Below, piece after piece: positions 1 through 6,595 of a DNA stretch of 56,452 nucleotides (the stretch's first letter is position 1; every line of letters begins with the position of its first letter). Under the pieces are notes generated by a model that was not told where the DNA came from, searched no databases, and was given only the letters and a program-made list of their open reading frames with translations. The position numbers were made by a program, and so were the translations under genes. The DNA is from Polyangium fumosum (lineage in GTDB: Bacteria; Myxococcota_A; Polyangia; Polyangiales; Polyangiaceae): NCBI RefSeq assembly GCF_005144585.1, contig NZ_SSMQ01000082.1:1-56452 (forward strand). Reading direction: 5' to 3'.

Positions 1-96
1 CCCCCCGGCTCCGTCACCATCAGTCGCGGCCTGGAACGCCTAGCTCCCGCAGCAGAGATGCTGCGCGTCCTCAGGGAGAATGGGCTCGTAAGATGA
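1..96 (+). CDS. Transposase C-terminal end (partial)
   Basis: The frame beginning at base 1 encodes 31 residues, ISRGLERLAPAAEMLRVLR in the middle, and ends at TGA 94-96. That stop lies inside the terminal inverted repeat. A Gly-Leu-x-Arg-Leu stretch followed by a short helix is typical of the extreme C-terminus of Tn5-like IS4 transposases, and the opposite end of such a protein appears at 56392. The catalytic DDE core lies outside the window. Family assignment rests on this short match and on the matching IS ends, so it is an inference. Confidence 0.55.
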   Translation, partial: PPGSVTISRGLERLAPAAEMLRVLRENGLVR

Positions 97-109
97 GACC
101 AGTGCTCAG
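1..109 (+). mobile_element. IS4-type insertion sequence, right end (partial)
   Basis: The right end of an insertion sequence enters the window. It holds the last codons of a transposase (1-96) and ends with the inverted repeat GATGAGACCAGTGCTCAG at 92-109. Read outward this is CTGAGCACTGGTCTCATC, matching the left end at 56329-56346 at 16 of 18 positions. Directly behind it, GGCCGTGCC (110-118) is the probable 9-bp target site and belongs to a dispersed repeat. IS4-family elements (the Tn5/IS50 branch) typically duplicate about 9 bp; the other flank of this copy is outside the window, so the duplication cannot be verified. Confidence 0.75.
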
Positions 110-172
110 GGCCGTGCCTGGTCCGGGTCGAGGGGCGGACAGCCCCCGCGGGGTCCGGGGCGGCGCCCCGGC
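110..172 (-). repeat. Dispersed repeat, A' half (copy R1)
   Basis: This is one end module (about 63 bp) of the modular intergenic repeat family in this window. It includes the motifs GTGCCTGGTCCGGGTC and GGCGGACAGCCCCCGCGGGG and ends with the inverted motif GGCGCCCCGGC. The rest of the copy is replaced by the IS that ends at 109. It abuts the 3' end of the minus-strand gene at 210-701. Confidence 0.8.
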
Positions 173-209
173 GCAACAGCGTGGCGGTTGTGTTTGGGGG
201 AGGGGGGCG

Positions 210-701
210 TCAGAAGTGGACGACGCCGTAGTAACATCGCACTTCGTGCCCTCGCTCGTATTCCGTGTACGGCGGGACCCAGAAGTCCATGGAAGTTTTC
301 CCCTCGCGCACCGTGACGCCCTCCTTGGTCCAGATGCGCGCCACCATCGTGAAGGGGACGCCGAGACGCGGTTGATGCCCGGGGTAAACCTGGAATGCCA
401 CGAACTTGCCGCCCTCGTCCTCGAAGCAGCCGCTTGGAGCGTGCGTGAGCTGCCCCAGCTCGTAACACGCGGATTGCCGCGCGGCTGTGACCGTGCATTG
501 CCCTTGGGACGAGGTGACCGAGACGCAGGGCTTGCCATCGAGGAGCAAATCGAAGCGCGCGGGGAGTGGAGACGGGAAATAGACCGCCATGTTATCGTGG
601 CCGCACGTGTCGTCCGGCGCATAGGCACGGGCGTGACGGGGCGAGAGGAGCGCGAGGGCGGCGGCGGAGAGCGAGATGAGCACGGCAGCGCGCGGGGACA
701 T
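210..701 (-). CDS. Secreted hypothetical protein
   Basis: The product is a 163-residue protein of unknown function. The start chosen (ATG at 701) gives a clean Sec signal peptide: MSPRAAVLISLSAAALALL followed by a likely cleavage after AHARA-type residues near position 26. An in-frame start at 785 would add 28 residues before the signal peptide and is less likely. The mature part has six or so cysteines (for example in DDTCGHDN, KPCVSV, GQCTV, SACYE and SGCFEDE), which suggests disulfide bonds outside the cytoplasm. It is divergent from the lipoprotein gene at 812, with about 110 bp between the starts. No family was recognised. Confidence 0.7.
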   Translation of the reverse strand: MSPRAAVLISLSAAALALLSPRHARAYAPDDTCGHDNMAVYFPSPLPARFDLLLDGKPCVSVTSSQGQCTVTAARQSACYELGQLTHAPSGCFEDEGGKFVAFQVYPGHQPRLGVPFTMVARIWTKEGVTVREGKTSMDFWVPPYTEYERGHEVRCYYGVVHF

Positions 702-811
702 GTCGAGGGCGATTGCAAGGATGAGGCCGAACGGGATTGCGCGCGCAGGAGGCGTCGTGTGGACGTGGGAGAATTCTGGATGCACGGGTGGGGCTCGGGC
801 GTATCGTGCGG

Positions 812-1660
812 ATGGTGATGACGCTCCCGGCCGGGCCTTTCCTTGCGGCGATGGGGTTTGGGCTCCTTTCCTGCACGCGTGGGGATGCGCCCGCGTCGAC
901 GACCGGGGAGGCCGCTGCGACGCCGCCGAGCAGCGCTCCCTCGGTCGTTGTGGCGCCCGCGCCGACGCCCGCGCCTTCGCCGAGCGCCGATCCCCAGGAT
1001 GGGGACGCGGACGCGAACGAGCCCGCGTCCTGCGACCCTGAAAAACCTCCGCCGATTCCGTCGCCCGATCGCAGGCTTTATGCCGTGTGGCGGACGTTCC
1101 CCGTGGACCTCGGGGCGCACGGCGGCGCGGGCAAGCTGCGTGTGCTCGAGGATGCGCGCGTCACGCGGCCCGGGGCGGCGCGCGCGGGCACGCATCCGTC
1201 GCTGCCGCCTTGTGATTTGCTCCCGAGCCGGGTGGAGCTGATCGACGAGAAGGGCGCGACGGTGCAAGTCGAGCGCTTCTCGCCGGAGCTCGACGTCGAG
1301 CTGCGATCGATGGGGCCGGGGGCGTTCCTGATCGAGATGATCGAGCGGATTCGTTGCCTCGCGAGCTGCTGGTGCGGCGATTCGCATGCGTTCTGGCGTA
1401 TCCAGGGCGGGCGCCTCGTGCCGCACGAGGGCCGCGTGGTGGAGCGGCGGCCGGCTGCGGGGACGCCCGGCGTCGGCGCGATCCTGAAGGTCAAACCGGT
1501 CACGCACGGTTGCTACGAGGGGTCGAGCTTCGAGACGCAGGCGGGCCGTCCTCCGGCGCTGGTCGTGAACCGCCGGGCCATGGGCACGTTCGTCACGGCG
1601 GCGGAGCGGCATTGGTTCGAGGACGGGGAATGGAAGGCGAGCCTCGTCGAATGGAAGTAA
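812..1660 (+). CDS. Putative lipoprotein of unknown function
   Basis: The gene encodes 282 residues. Starting at ATG 812 places a hydrophobic segment and lipobox (GFGLLSC) at the N-terminus, followed by a long Ala/Pro/Thr/Ser-rich linker to about residue 70, as is usual for myxobacterial lipoproteins. An upstream in-frame start at 737 would put 25 Arg-rich residues before the signal sequence. The globular part contains several Cys residues, including LASCWCGDSHAFWR and THGCYEG. It probably resides in the periplasm or outer membrane. No domain was recognised. Confidence 0.7.
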   Translation: MVMTLPAGPFLAAMGFGLLSCTRGDAPASTTGEAAATPPSSAPSVVVAPAPTPAPSPSADPQDGDADANEPASCDPEKPPPIPSPDRRLYAVWRTFPVDLGAHGGAGKLRVLEDARVTRPGAARAGTHPSLPPCDLLPSRVELIDEKGATVQVERFSPELDVELRSMGPGAFLIEMIERIRCLASCWCGDSHAFWRIQGGRLVPHEGRVVERRPAAGTPGVGAILKVKPVTHGCYEGSSFETQAGRPPALVVNRRAMGTFVTAAERHWFEDGEWKASLVEWK

Positions 1661-1714
1661 CGCGCGGTTGACGCTGGCCGGCCGGGCCCCAGGAAACCCG
1701 AGGGGAGGTGGCCG

Positions 1715-2026
1715 ATGCGCGTGCGTCCGTCGGCGGGGGTGCTGGCCTGGGTGATGGGAGCGATGGTCGTCGGCGCGGGCGGCGAGGCACGCGCGGAGGA
1801 TGTGGAGGACGGAGGCGAGGAGAGCGCGGCGGTGGACGAGGCGTCGGAGGCGCTTTTCACGCAGGGGATTTGCGAGCTTTGCAGGAGGACGTGTGCGCGG
1901 GGGAGGTGCTTGCCGATTTGCGCGCGGATCCGGTGCGCGCCGCCGGGGTGGCGGGACCGGGGGGATCCGCGGTGGCGGTGGCGGGAGGAGCGTCGGCCGG
2001 GGGGGCGGGGGCTGGGCGAGCGCTGA
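1715..2026 (+). CDS. Small secreted Cys-rich protein
   Basis: A 103-residue protein starts at ATG 1715 behind a strong Shine-Dalgarno sequence (GAGGGGAGGTGG). Residues 1-27 form a signal peptide (LAWVMGAMVVGAGGEARA). The mature part has an acidic stretch and then a compact Cys cluster, CELCRRTCARGRCLPICAR, before an Arg/Gly/Trp-rich tail. The Cys spacing suggests a disulfide-stabilised or metal-binding mini-domain. It lies 54 bp after the upstream lipoprotein gene on the same strand. No family was recognised, and the basic tail could partly reflect high-GC frame bias. Confidence 0.5.
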   Translation: MRVRPSAGVLAWVMGAMVVGAGGEARAEDVEDGGEESAAVDEASEALFTQGICELCRRTCARGRCLPICARIRCAPPGWRDRGDPRWRWREERRPGGRGLGER

Positions 2027-2070
2027 GGCGCACTTTCCCTTCCGCCTCCCTTGCGCTACGCCTCCCGCCC

Positions 2071-3048
2071 ATGTCCTTCCTGCTCGCGCCCTGGACCCGC
2101 CCGCGTGATCCTTCGGAAAAACCCCTGCTCGCCGTGGGCACCATGAACTTCGGCAAGCGCACGCCCGAGGCCGAGAGCATCCGGCTCGTGCATCACGCGC
2201 TCGATCGCGGGCTCACGCTCTTCGATACGGCCAACGCCTACGTCGACGGGAACGCCGAGCGGATCCTGGGCAAGGCGCTCGCCGATCGGCGCGATCGCGC
2301 GCTCGTCGCGACGAAGGTCGGGTTCGGGCGGACCGCCGGCAAGCCCGAGGGGCTCTCGCGGGCCCGCGTGCTCGCTGCGATCGACGAGAGCCTCGGGCGG
2401 CTCGGGATGGAGTTCGTCGACGTGTATTACCTCCACGTGCCGGACGACGGGACGCCCCTCGCGGAGACGCTCGATGCCGTGCAGACGCTGCTCGCGTCGG
2501 GGAAGATCCGAGCGTGGGCCGTGTCGAATTACGCGTCTTGGCAGGTGCTCGAAATGTTCCACCTCGCCGACCAGCGCGGGATGCCGAGGCCCGTGATGTC
2601 GCAGGTGCTTTACAACGTGCTCATCCGGCAGCTCGATATCGAGTATTTCCGGTTCGCGCGGAAATACAGGCTGCACTCGACCGTGTACAATCCGCTCGCG
2701 GGAGGGCTGCTTTCGGGCAAGCACGCGCCTTCCGCCGAGCCGCCGAAGGGGTCGCGGTTCGAGAAGAATCCGCTGTATCAGCGCCGGTACTGGACCGCTC
2801 GGTTCTTCGAGCTCGTCTCCGCCTACCGCGAGGTCGCCGAGAGCCAGGGGATGACGCTCGTGGAGCTCGCGTATGCCTACCTCGTGGGGACGAGGGGCGT
2901 GGATTCGATCCTCGTCGGGCCCGGGTCGATCGAGCACCTCGACGCCGCGATCGACGCCTGCGCGAAGGTGCTGCCCGACGAGGCGTGGGAAAGGGTCGAC
3001 GCGCTCTATCGCGATTTCCAGGGGACCAACGCGAGTTACGCGCGATGA
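2071..3048 (+). CDS. Aldo/keto reductase
   Basis: The 325-residue protein is a TIM-barrel NAD(P)H-dependent oxidoreductase of the aldo/keto reductase superfamily. The catalytic tetrad is visible: Asp52 and Tyr57 in LFDTANAYVDGNAE, Lys82 in VATKVGFG and His122 in VYYLHVPD. The C-terminal nucleotide-binding segment reads SILVGPGSIEHLD. The start at ATG 2071 (MSFLLAPW) fits the usual family length; the frame stays open further upstream, but that part overlaps the small gene before it. The stop overlaps the start of the PhyH-type dioxygenase by 4 bp (ATGA), so the two are probably co-translated and may act on one substrate. The substrate is unknown. Confidence 0.9.
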   Translation: MSFLLAPWTRPRDPSEKPLLAVGTMNFGKRTPEAESIRLVHHALDRGLTLFDTANAYVDGNAERILGKALADRRDRALVATKVGFGRTAGKPEGLSRARVLAAIDESLGRLGMEFVDVYYLHVPDDGTPLAETLDAVQTLLASGKIRAWAVSNYASWQVLEMFHLADQRGMPRPVMSQVLYNVLIRQLDIEYFRFARKYRLHSTVYNPLAGGLLSGKHAPSAEPPKGSRFEKNPLYQRRYWTARFFELVSAYREVAESQGMTLVELAYAYLVGTRGVDSILVGPGSIEHLDAAIDACAKVLPDEAWERVDALYRDFQGTNASYAR

Positions 3049-3848
3049 ATTTCCTCACGCCGGAGGCCTCGGCCGTCGAGGTGGAGGCGGCCCTCGCCGA
3101 GCTCGCGGCGTCCGGGTTCGCGCGGCTCGGGCGTGTGCTCTCGGACGAGGGGATCACCACGCTCGCCGCCCGCGCGGATGACCTCATGCTGGGCCGCGTG
3201 GTGCACGAAGGGCTGTTTTTTCAGCACGACGCGGCGAGCGGGCGGTACGAGGATCTCGAGCACCGAAAAGGGTGGGTCGGGCCCTCGATCCATTATCGGA
3301 AGCTCGAAAAGCTGGAGAAGGATCCCGTCTTTCGGGCGTTCCTCGGCAATCCGCTCTTCGAGCGGATCACGCGGGCCCTGACGGACGGGTCCGTGACGTT
3401 GTACCGCGCGGTCCTGTTCAACAAGGCGGCGCGGGCGGGGACGGCGCTGCCCTGGCACCAGGACGGGGGGAGTTTTTGGGGGCTCGATCGGGCGCCGCTC
3501 GTGCAGATCTGGACGGCGCTCGACGACGCGCCGGCCGAGGCCGGGTGCGTGGAGATCGTGCCGAAATCGCATCACGGCGGGCTCGCGACGCCGCTCGGCG
3601 GGGTGATCCCGGCGGAGGTGACGCGTGCGGCCGAGGCCGAGGCGCGCTCCGTGCTCGCGCCCGCGCGCGCCGGGGACGCGATGCTCATCCACAACGACGT
3701 GTGGCACCGGTCGGGGACGAACACGACGGACAAGCCGCGGCGTGCCGTGACCGTGTGTTATCTGCGCGGCGAGACGCGGTGCATGCGCACGCGGAGGGCG
3801 CCGCGGACGTTCGCAACGATCTTCGAGGCCCGTCAGCCGAAGGCGTGA
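3045..3848 (+). CDS. Phytanoyl-CoA dioxygenase (PhyH) family protein
   Basis: This 267-residue protein belongs to the Fe(II)/2-oxoglutarate-dependent PhyH family. The iron-binding H-x-D is His138-Gln-Asp140 in LPWHQDGGSFW, and the distal His is most likely His221 in DVWHRSGTN, followed by a basic KPRRAV segment that would hold 2-oxoglutarate. Family members hydroxylate lipids or secondary metabolites. The gene overlaps the upstream aldo/keto reductase stop by 4 bp, suggesting a hydroxylation/redox pair. Its 3' end overlaps the convergent gene at 3833 by 16 bp. The substrate cannot be told from sequence. Confidence 0.9.
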   Translation: MNFLTPEASAVEVEAALAELAASGFARLGRVLSDEGITTLAARADDLMLGRVVHEGLFFQHDAASGRYEDLEHRKGWVGPSIHYRKLEKLEKDPVFRAFLGNPLFERITRALTDGSVTLYRAVLFNKAARAGTALPWHQDGGSFWGLDRAPLVQIWTALDDAPAEAGCVEIVPKSHHGGLATPLGGVIPAEVTRAAEAEARSVLAPARAGDAMLIHNDVWHRSGTNTTDKPRRAVTVCYLRGETRCMRTRRAPRTFATIFEARQPKA

Positions 3849-4270
3849 CGGTTCATGCCGGCCCAGCGGAAGGCGTCGTCGGGGGAGCCGAAGACACGGC
3901 CGAATTTCGGCGCGTGCGCCTTGAGCAAGCTCGAGATGCTCATCATCTGCAGGGCGTTGTCCGCGGCGACCACCGCGATCCGCCGCGACGCCGCTTCGAG
4001 CGTGGTGAACATCTCGCCGAGCGCGGCCTGCGTGACGGGGCCCCAGGAGAGCGTCGCCTCGCGGAGGTCCATGACGGCGCCGCGGACGCGCAGGGCGGGC
4101 TCGCGGGCGACGCGCTGGAACATCCCGACCATCTCACGCGCATACGCCGCGCCGACGTCGCGGCTCACGTCGGGCCGGCGCCAGACGCGGCACGTGGCCA
4201 CCCCGTCTCCGAGGGTCATGCTGTAATTGCCACCCTCCGCGTACACCTCTCGCACGTCTGCCGATGACAC
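3833..4270 (-). CDS. STAS/SEC14-like hypothetical protein
   Basis: A protein of about 145 residues is predicted from GTG 4270. The same frame is open to an ATG at 4348, which would overlap the LamG gene. Predicted secondary structure alternates strands and helices: EGGNYSMTLGDGVATCRVW, then PALRVRGAVMDLREATLSWG, then TTLEAASRRIAVVAADN. This pattern resembles the small STAS/SEC14-like or anti-anti-sigma-type proteins common in myxobacteria, in which a strand ending in a 'DLREA' element precedes a long helix. There is no transmembrane segment. Family assignment is tentative and the start is uncertain. Confidence 0.55.
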   Translation of the reverse strand: MSSADVREVYAEGGNYSMTLGDGVATCRVWRRPDVSRDVGAAYAREMVGMFQRVAREPALRVRGAVMDLREATLSWGPVTQAALGEMFTTLEAASRRIAVVAADNALQMMSISSLLKAHAPKFGRVFGSPDDAFRWAGMNRHAFG

Positions 4271-4301
4271 GCCCCAAAGCAAAGGGGATTTCCAGGGGTT
4301 G

Positions 4302-5019
4302 TCAAGGACGGAGCAGGCAACGGCCGCCCGACCAGGACCCGCCCGCATCGCCGCAGATCTGCGCCTGCGTGCGCGCCTCGCGCCACCACAGGATCTCGTC
4401 CATCGCGCCGGCGAAGGGGAAGACGCCCTGCTCCCGGCGCCCGATGAAGAGGTCGGACCGGAGCGGGCCGAGGAAGCCGCCTGGGCCCGTGCTGGTGAGG
4501 GCGCCGTTGATGTAGAGCGTGAGGGTGCGGCCGTCGTTTACGTAGGCGATGTGGGTCCACGGGCCCGCCGGGATCACGCCGCAAGCGCTGGTGAGGTTCG
4601 TGGAATTCTGGACGTCCTTGCGCGAGAAGATGAGCTGCATGTTGCCGCAGGTCGTGTTCATGAGGACGTTATCGTCCATGTTGCCGGTGCCGCGGCTGAC
4701 GGTCGAGCCCGTGACCAGGGGGGCGTTGTGCTCGGGGAGCCCTCGTCCCATGCGCCCGGGCGCACCACGAACGAGGCCTGCACTCGTGGCAGCGCCGTGA
4801 TGGCCATGGCCGGAGCTGTCGAGGACGGGGCCCTCGGTCTCCTCGAAGCGATACCAGGCGGCAAGTCCTGGCAGCGCAGGGGAGGCTGTGCAATCGGCCG
4901 CGGCGGGCACCTTGCGAGGCGGTGGCCTCGGGCGCCTTCGGCGGCGGGAGAGGCGTGGCGCATCCGAGGAGCGGGACGCCGAGGAGCAGGCGCGGAAGGA
5001 AGCGGGGCGCGAGGGACAT
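4302..5019 (-). pseudogene. LamG-domain lipoprotein, apparently frameshifted
   Basis: An N-terminal lipoprotein signal (RFLPRLLLGVPLLGCATPLP, start ATG 5019) lies in one frame. The LamG/concanavalin-A-like domain that follows (LAAWYRFEETEGPVLDSSG, PWTHIAYVNDGRTLTLYING, FAGAMDEILWWREA) lies in another, entered somewhere around 4905-4930. Read separately, the second part can only begin at an internal GTG (4910) and has no export signal. A single-base indel, real or a sequencing error, would restore one lipoprotein of about 240 residues. LamG domains bind carbohydrate or protein ligands outside the cell. The C-terminus CGDAGGSWSGGRCLLRP keeps a Cys pair typical of this class. Confidence 0.6.
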
Positions 5020-5103
5020 CGGGGGGCGAGCTTTCTTCGAGGATGTGATGGAGGTCAAGCTGTGGCGATGGAAGTCGGGGAAGCACTGCCGCATCATGGA
5101 GGC

Positions 5104-5679
5104 ATGCATCGCGCGATTCTTTTGCTTGTGGGGTGTTTGCTGATGGGGGGCTGCGGCAGCGAGGTCGTGGAGGCCGAGAGCGGCGGGAGCGGGAGCGGCG
5201 GCGCAGGCGGAGGCGGGAGCGAAAGCGGGAGCGGCGGCGCAGGCGGCGGAGGCGGGAGCGGCGGCGCGGGTGGTGTGTGCGTGCCGGGGCCGGACGATCC
5301 TTCTCCGGTTCAGCCGAGCTGCGCGGACACCGTGGGGCTCGCGCTCGGGGAGGCGACGGTGATGGACGCGGACGGCGACGGCCTCGTGAAGGCGGGCGAG
5401 GTCGCCACGATCGAGACGAGCCTCGTGGAGACCGCCGGCAAGAGCTTTTACGGGTATCCTGGCGTGGTCTTCACCAGCGACCACCCCGGCGTCGACGTGG
5501 GTGACGCATTCTGGTTTTATGGCATCTTCGCTTGCGACGTGATGTCCGCCGGGGGGTACGTGAAAGTCGCGAGCGACGTCGCGCCGGGAACGGTCGTGAC
5601 GGTCACGGCGCGCGTGGGCATCCTGCACGAGGATTGCCCGAATGCGTATGCGATTCAGGTGCCGATCGAGGTGCAATGA
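5104..5679 (+). CDS. Putative lipoprotein with Gly/Ser linker and beta-rich domain
   Basis: The product has 191 residues. It starts MHRAILLLVGCLLMGGCGS, a signal peptide with lipobox LMGGC. A repetitive Gly/Ser/Ala linker (residues about 27-57) leads to a mature domain with TVMDADGDGLVKAGEVATI. The DADGDG stretch resembles a calcium-binding loop as in dockerin/thrombospondin type-3 repeats, next to an Ig-like beta domain (VASDVAPGTVVTVTARVGI). The stop overlaps the start of the next gene by 4 bp. The protein is probably outer-membrane anchored with its domain outside; its function is unknown. Confidence 0.75.
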   Translation: MHRAILLLVGCLLMGGCGSEVVEAESGGSGSGGAGGGGSESGSGGAGGGGGSGGAGGVCVPGPDDPSPVQPSCADTVGLALGEATVMDADGDGLVKAGEVATIETSLVETAGKSFYGYPGVVFTSDHPGVDVGDAFWFYGIFACDVMSAGGYVKVASDVAPGTVVTVTARVGILHEDCPNAYAIQVPIEVQ

Positions 5680-6191
5680 TGTCGCGGTCCTCGCCGGGGA
5701 TCGCGATCATGATCTCCGTGATCGGCTGCATTCTCCTCGTATTGCCGTGGGTCCTCCGGGGCCAGGCGCAGACGCGGGCGGAGCGGCTCGCGCGTATGCG
5801 TACGTTCTCCGAGGCGACGTGCACGCTGAAGGACATCGTCTGGGGAGATCCGAATCCGAAGTCCGGGAAGACGCGGTTCTCGGTCGACTATCAGGTGCAC
5901 GTCCCGGGACAGGCCGGGACGTTCCTCGCGAGCGGGTTCTCCTGGGAAGGGGCCGAAGTCGCCAACGCCGACGCGGCGTGGAGGAAGCACGAGCTTTTGC
6001 CCGGCAAGCGGGTGCCGTGCTGGTACAATCCAGCCGATCCGACGGACGCATTGCTCGTCCAGGCACGGGCAGAGCGCCCGCCCTCGGTGAGCCTCGGGCT
6101 TTTGCTGGGGCTCTCGGCCGTGGGGCTCCTGTTCGTCGGGGCAGGGATCGGGACGTTGCGCACGAAAAAACGCGGCGCGGGCGACGATTGA
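5676..6191 (+). CDS. DUF3592-like membrane protein
   Basis: This 171-residue protein has an N-terminal transmembrane helix (about residues 8-28, ISVIGCILLVLPWVL) and a C-terminal one (about 137-160, LGLLLGLSAVGLLFVGAGI). Between them is a beta-rich domain with VDYQVHVPG and VPCWYNPADPTDALL. The 'V-x-C-W-Y-N-P-x-x-P' element is characteristic of DUF3592 proteins. The start codon overlaps the stop of the upstream lipoprotein gene (ATGA), so the pair is likely one operon. The gene is followed by intergenic repeat copy R2. Confidence 0.75.
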   Translation: MMSRSSPGIAIMISVIGCILLVLPWVLRGQAQTRAERLARMRTFSEATCTLKDIVWGDPNPKSGKTRFSVDYQVHVPGQAGTFLASGFSWEGAEVANADAAWRKHELLPGKRVPCWYNPADPTDALLVQARAERPPSVSLGLLLGLSAVGLLFVGAGIGTLRTKKRGAGDD

Positions 6192-6220
6192 GAGGGGGTT
6201 CTCAGCCTCCGGCGGGGCCT
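6192..6220 (+). repeat. Short GGGGTTCTCAGCC-type repeat
   Basis: The sequence GGGGGTTCTCAGCCTCCGG immediately after the DUF3592-like gene has three relatives at about 8329-8350, 8367-8392 and 8451-8477, on the far side of the lectin gene. The unit is a G-run, then TTTYTCAGCC, then CYCCGG. Confidence 0.5.
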
Positions 6221-6271
6221 GCTGGGGCTAGCTCGCTCGCGCGCGGGCAAGTGTGTATCCGGAACCGCCGT

Positions 6272-6530
6272 GCCGGGGCGCTGCCCCGGGCCCCGCGGGG
6301 GCTATCCGCCCCTCGACCCGGACCAGGGCCAGCCCTGGACCTCTAAGCATCGACTGCGCGAAGCGCAGTCGATGCGGGGAAATCATTTGTAACTGTCCGC
6401 CCCCCTTTGCAGGGCCCGCCCTGGACCTCAGGGGGAAGAACTGCGCGATGCGCAGTTCTTCCCACAGGCCGTTGGGGCCGCGTTGCCGGTTGAAAGGTCA
6501 GCGCTGCCGTCTTGGCTGGCAGGGCCCAGG
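6272..6530 (+). repeat. Dispersed modular repeat, copy R2
   Basis: The A module (6272-6341, GCCGGGGCGCTGCCCCGG at its start) is followed by two perfect hairpins. The first is 6347-6359/6363-6375 (arm GCATCGACTGCGC, loop GAA) and the second 6433-6446/6450-6463 (arm GGGAAGAACTGCGC, loop GAT). A central module then contains GTTGCCGGTTGAAAGGTCAG and GCCGTCTTGGCTGGC. The second end module is lost, so the right boundary is approximate. The copy occupies the gap between two convergent genes, where it could end transcription from both sides. Confidence 0.85.
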
Positions 6531-6595
6531 GCGAACGCCGCAAGCTTGTACGGCGTCGATGAGGACACGTGCAGGTACCGATCGCGAGTGTTCGG

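Noticed and set aside
4302-5019. Programmed frameshift in the LamG gene
   Set aside because: No slippery heptamer or stimulatory structure is evident; an indel or sequencing error is more likely.
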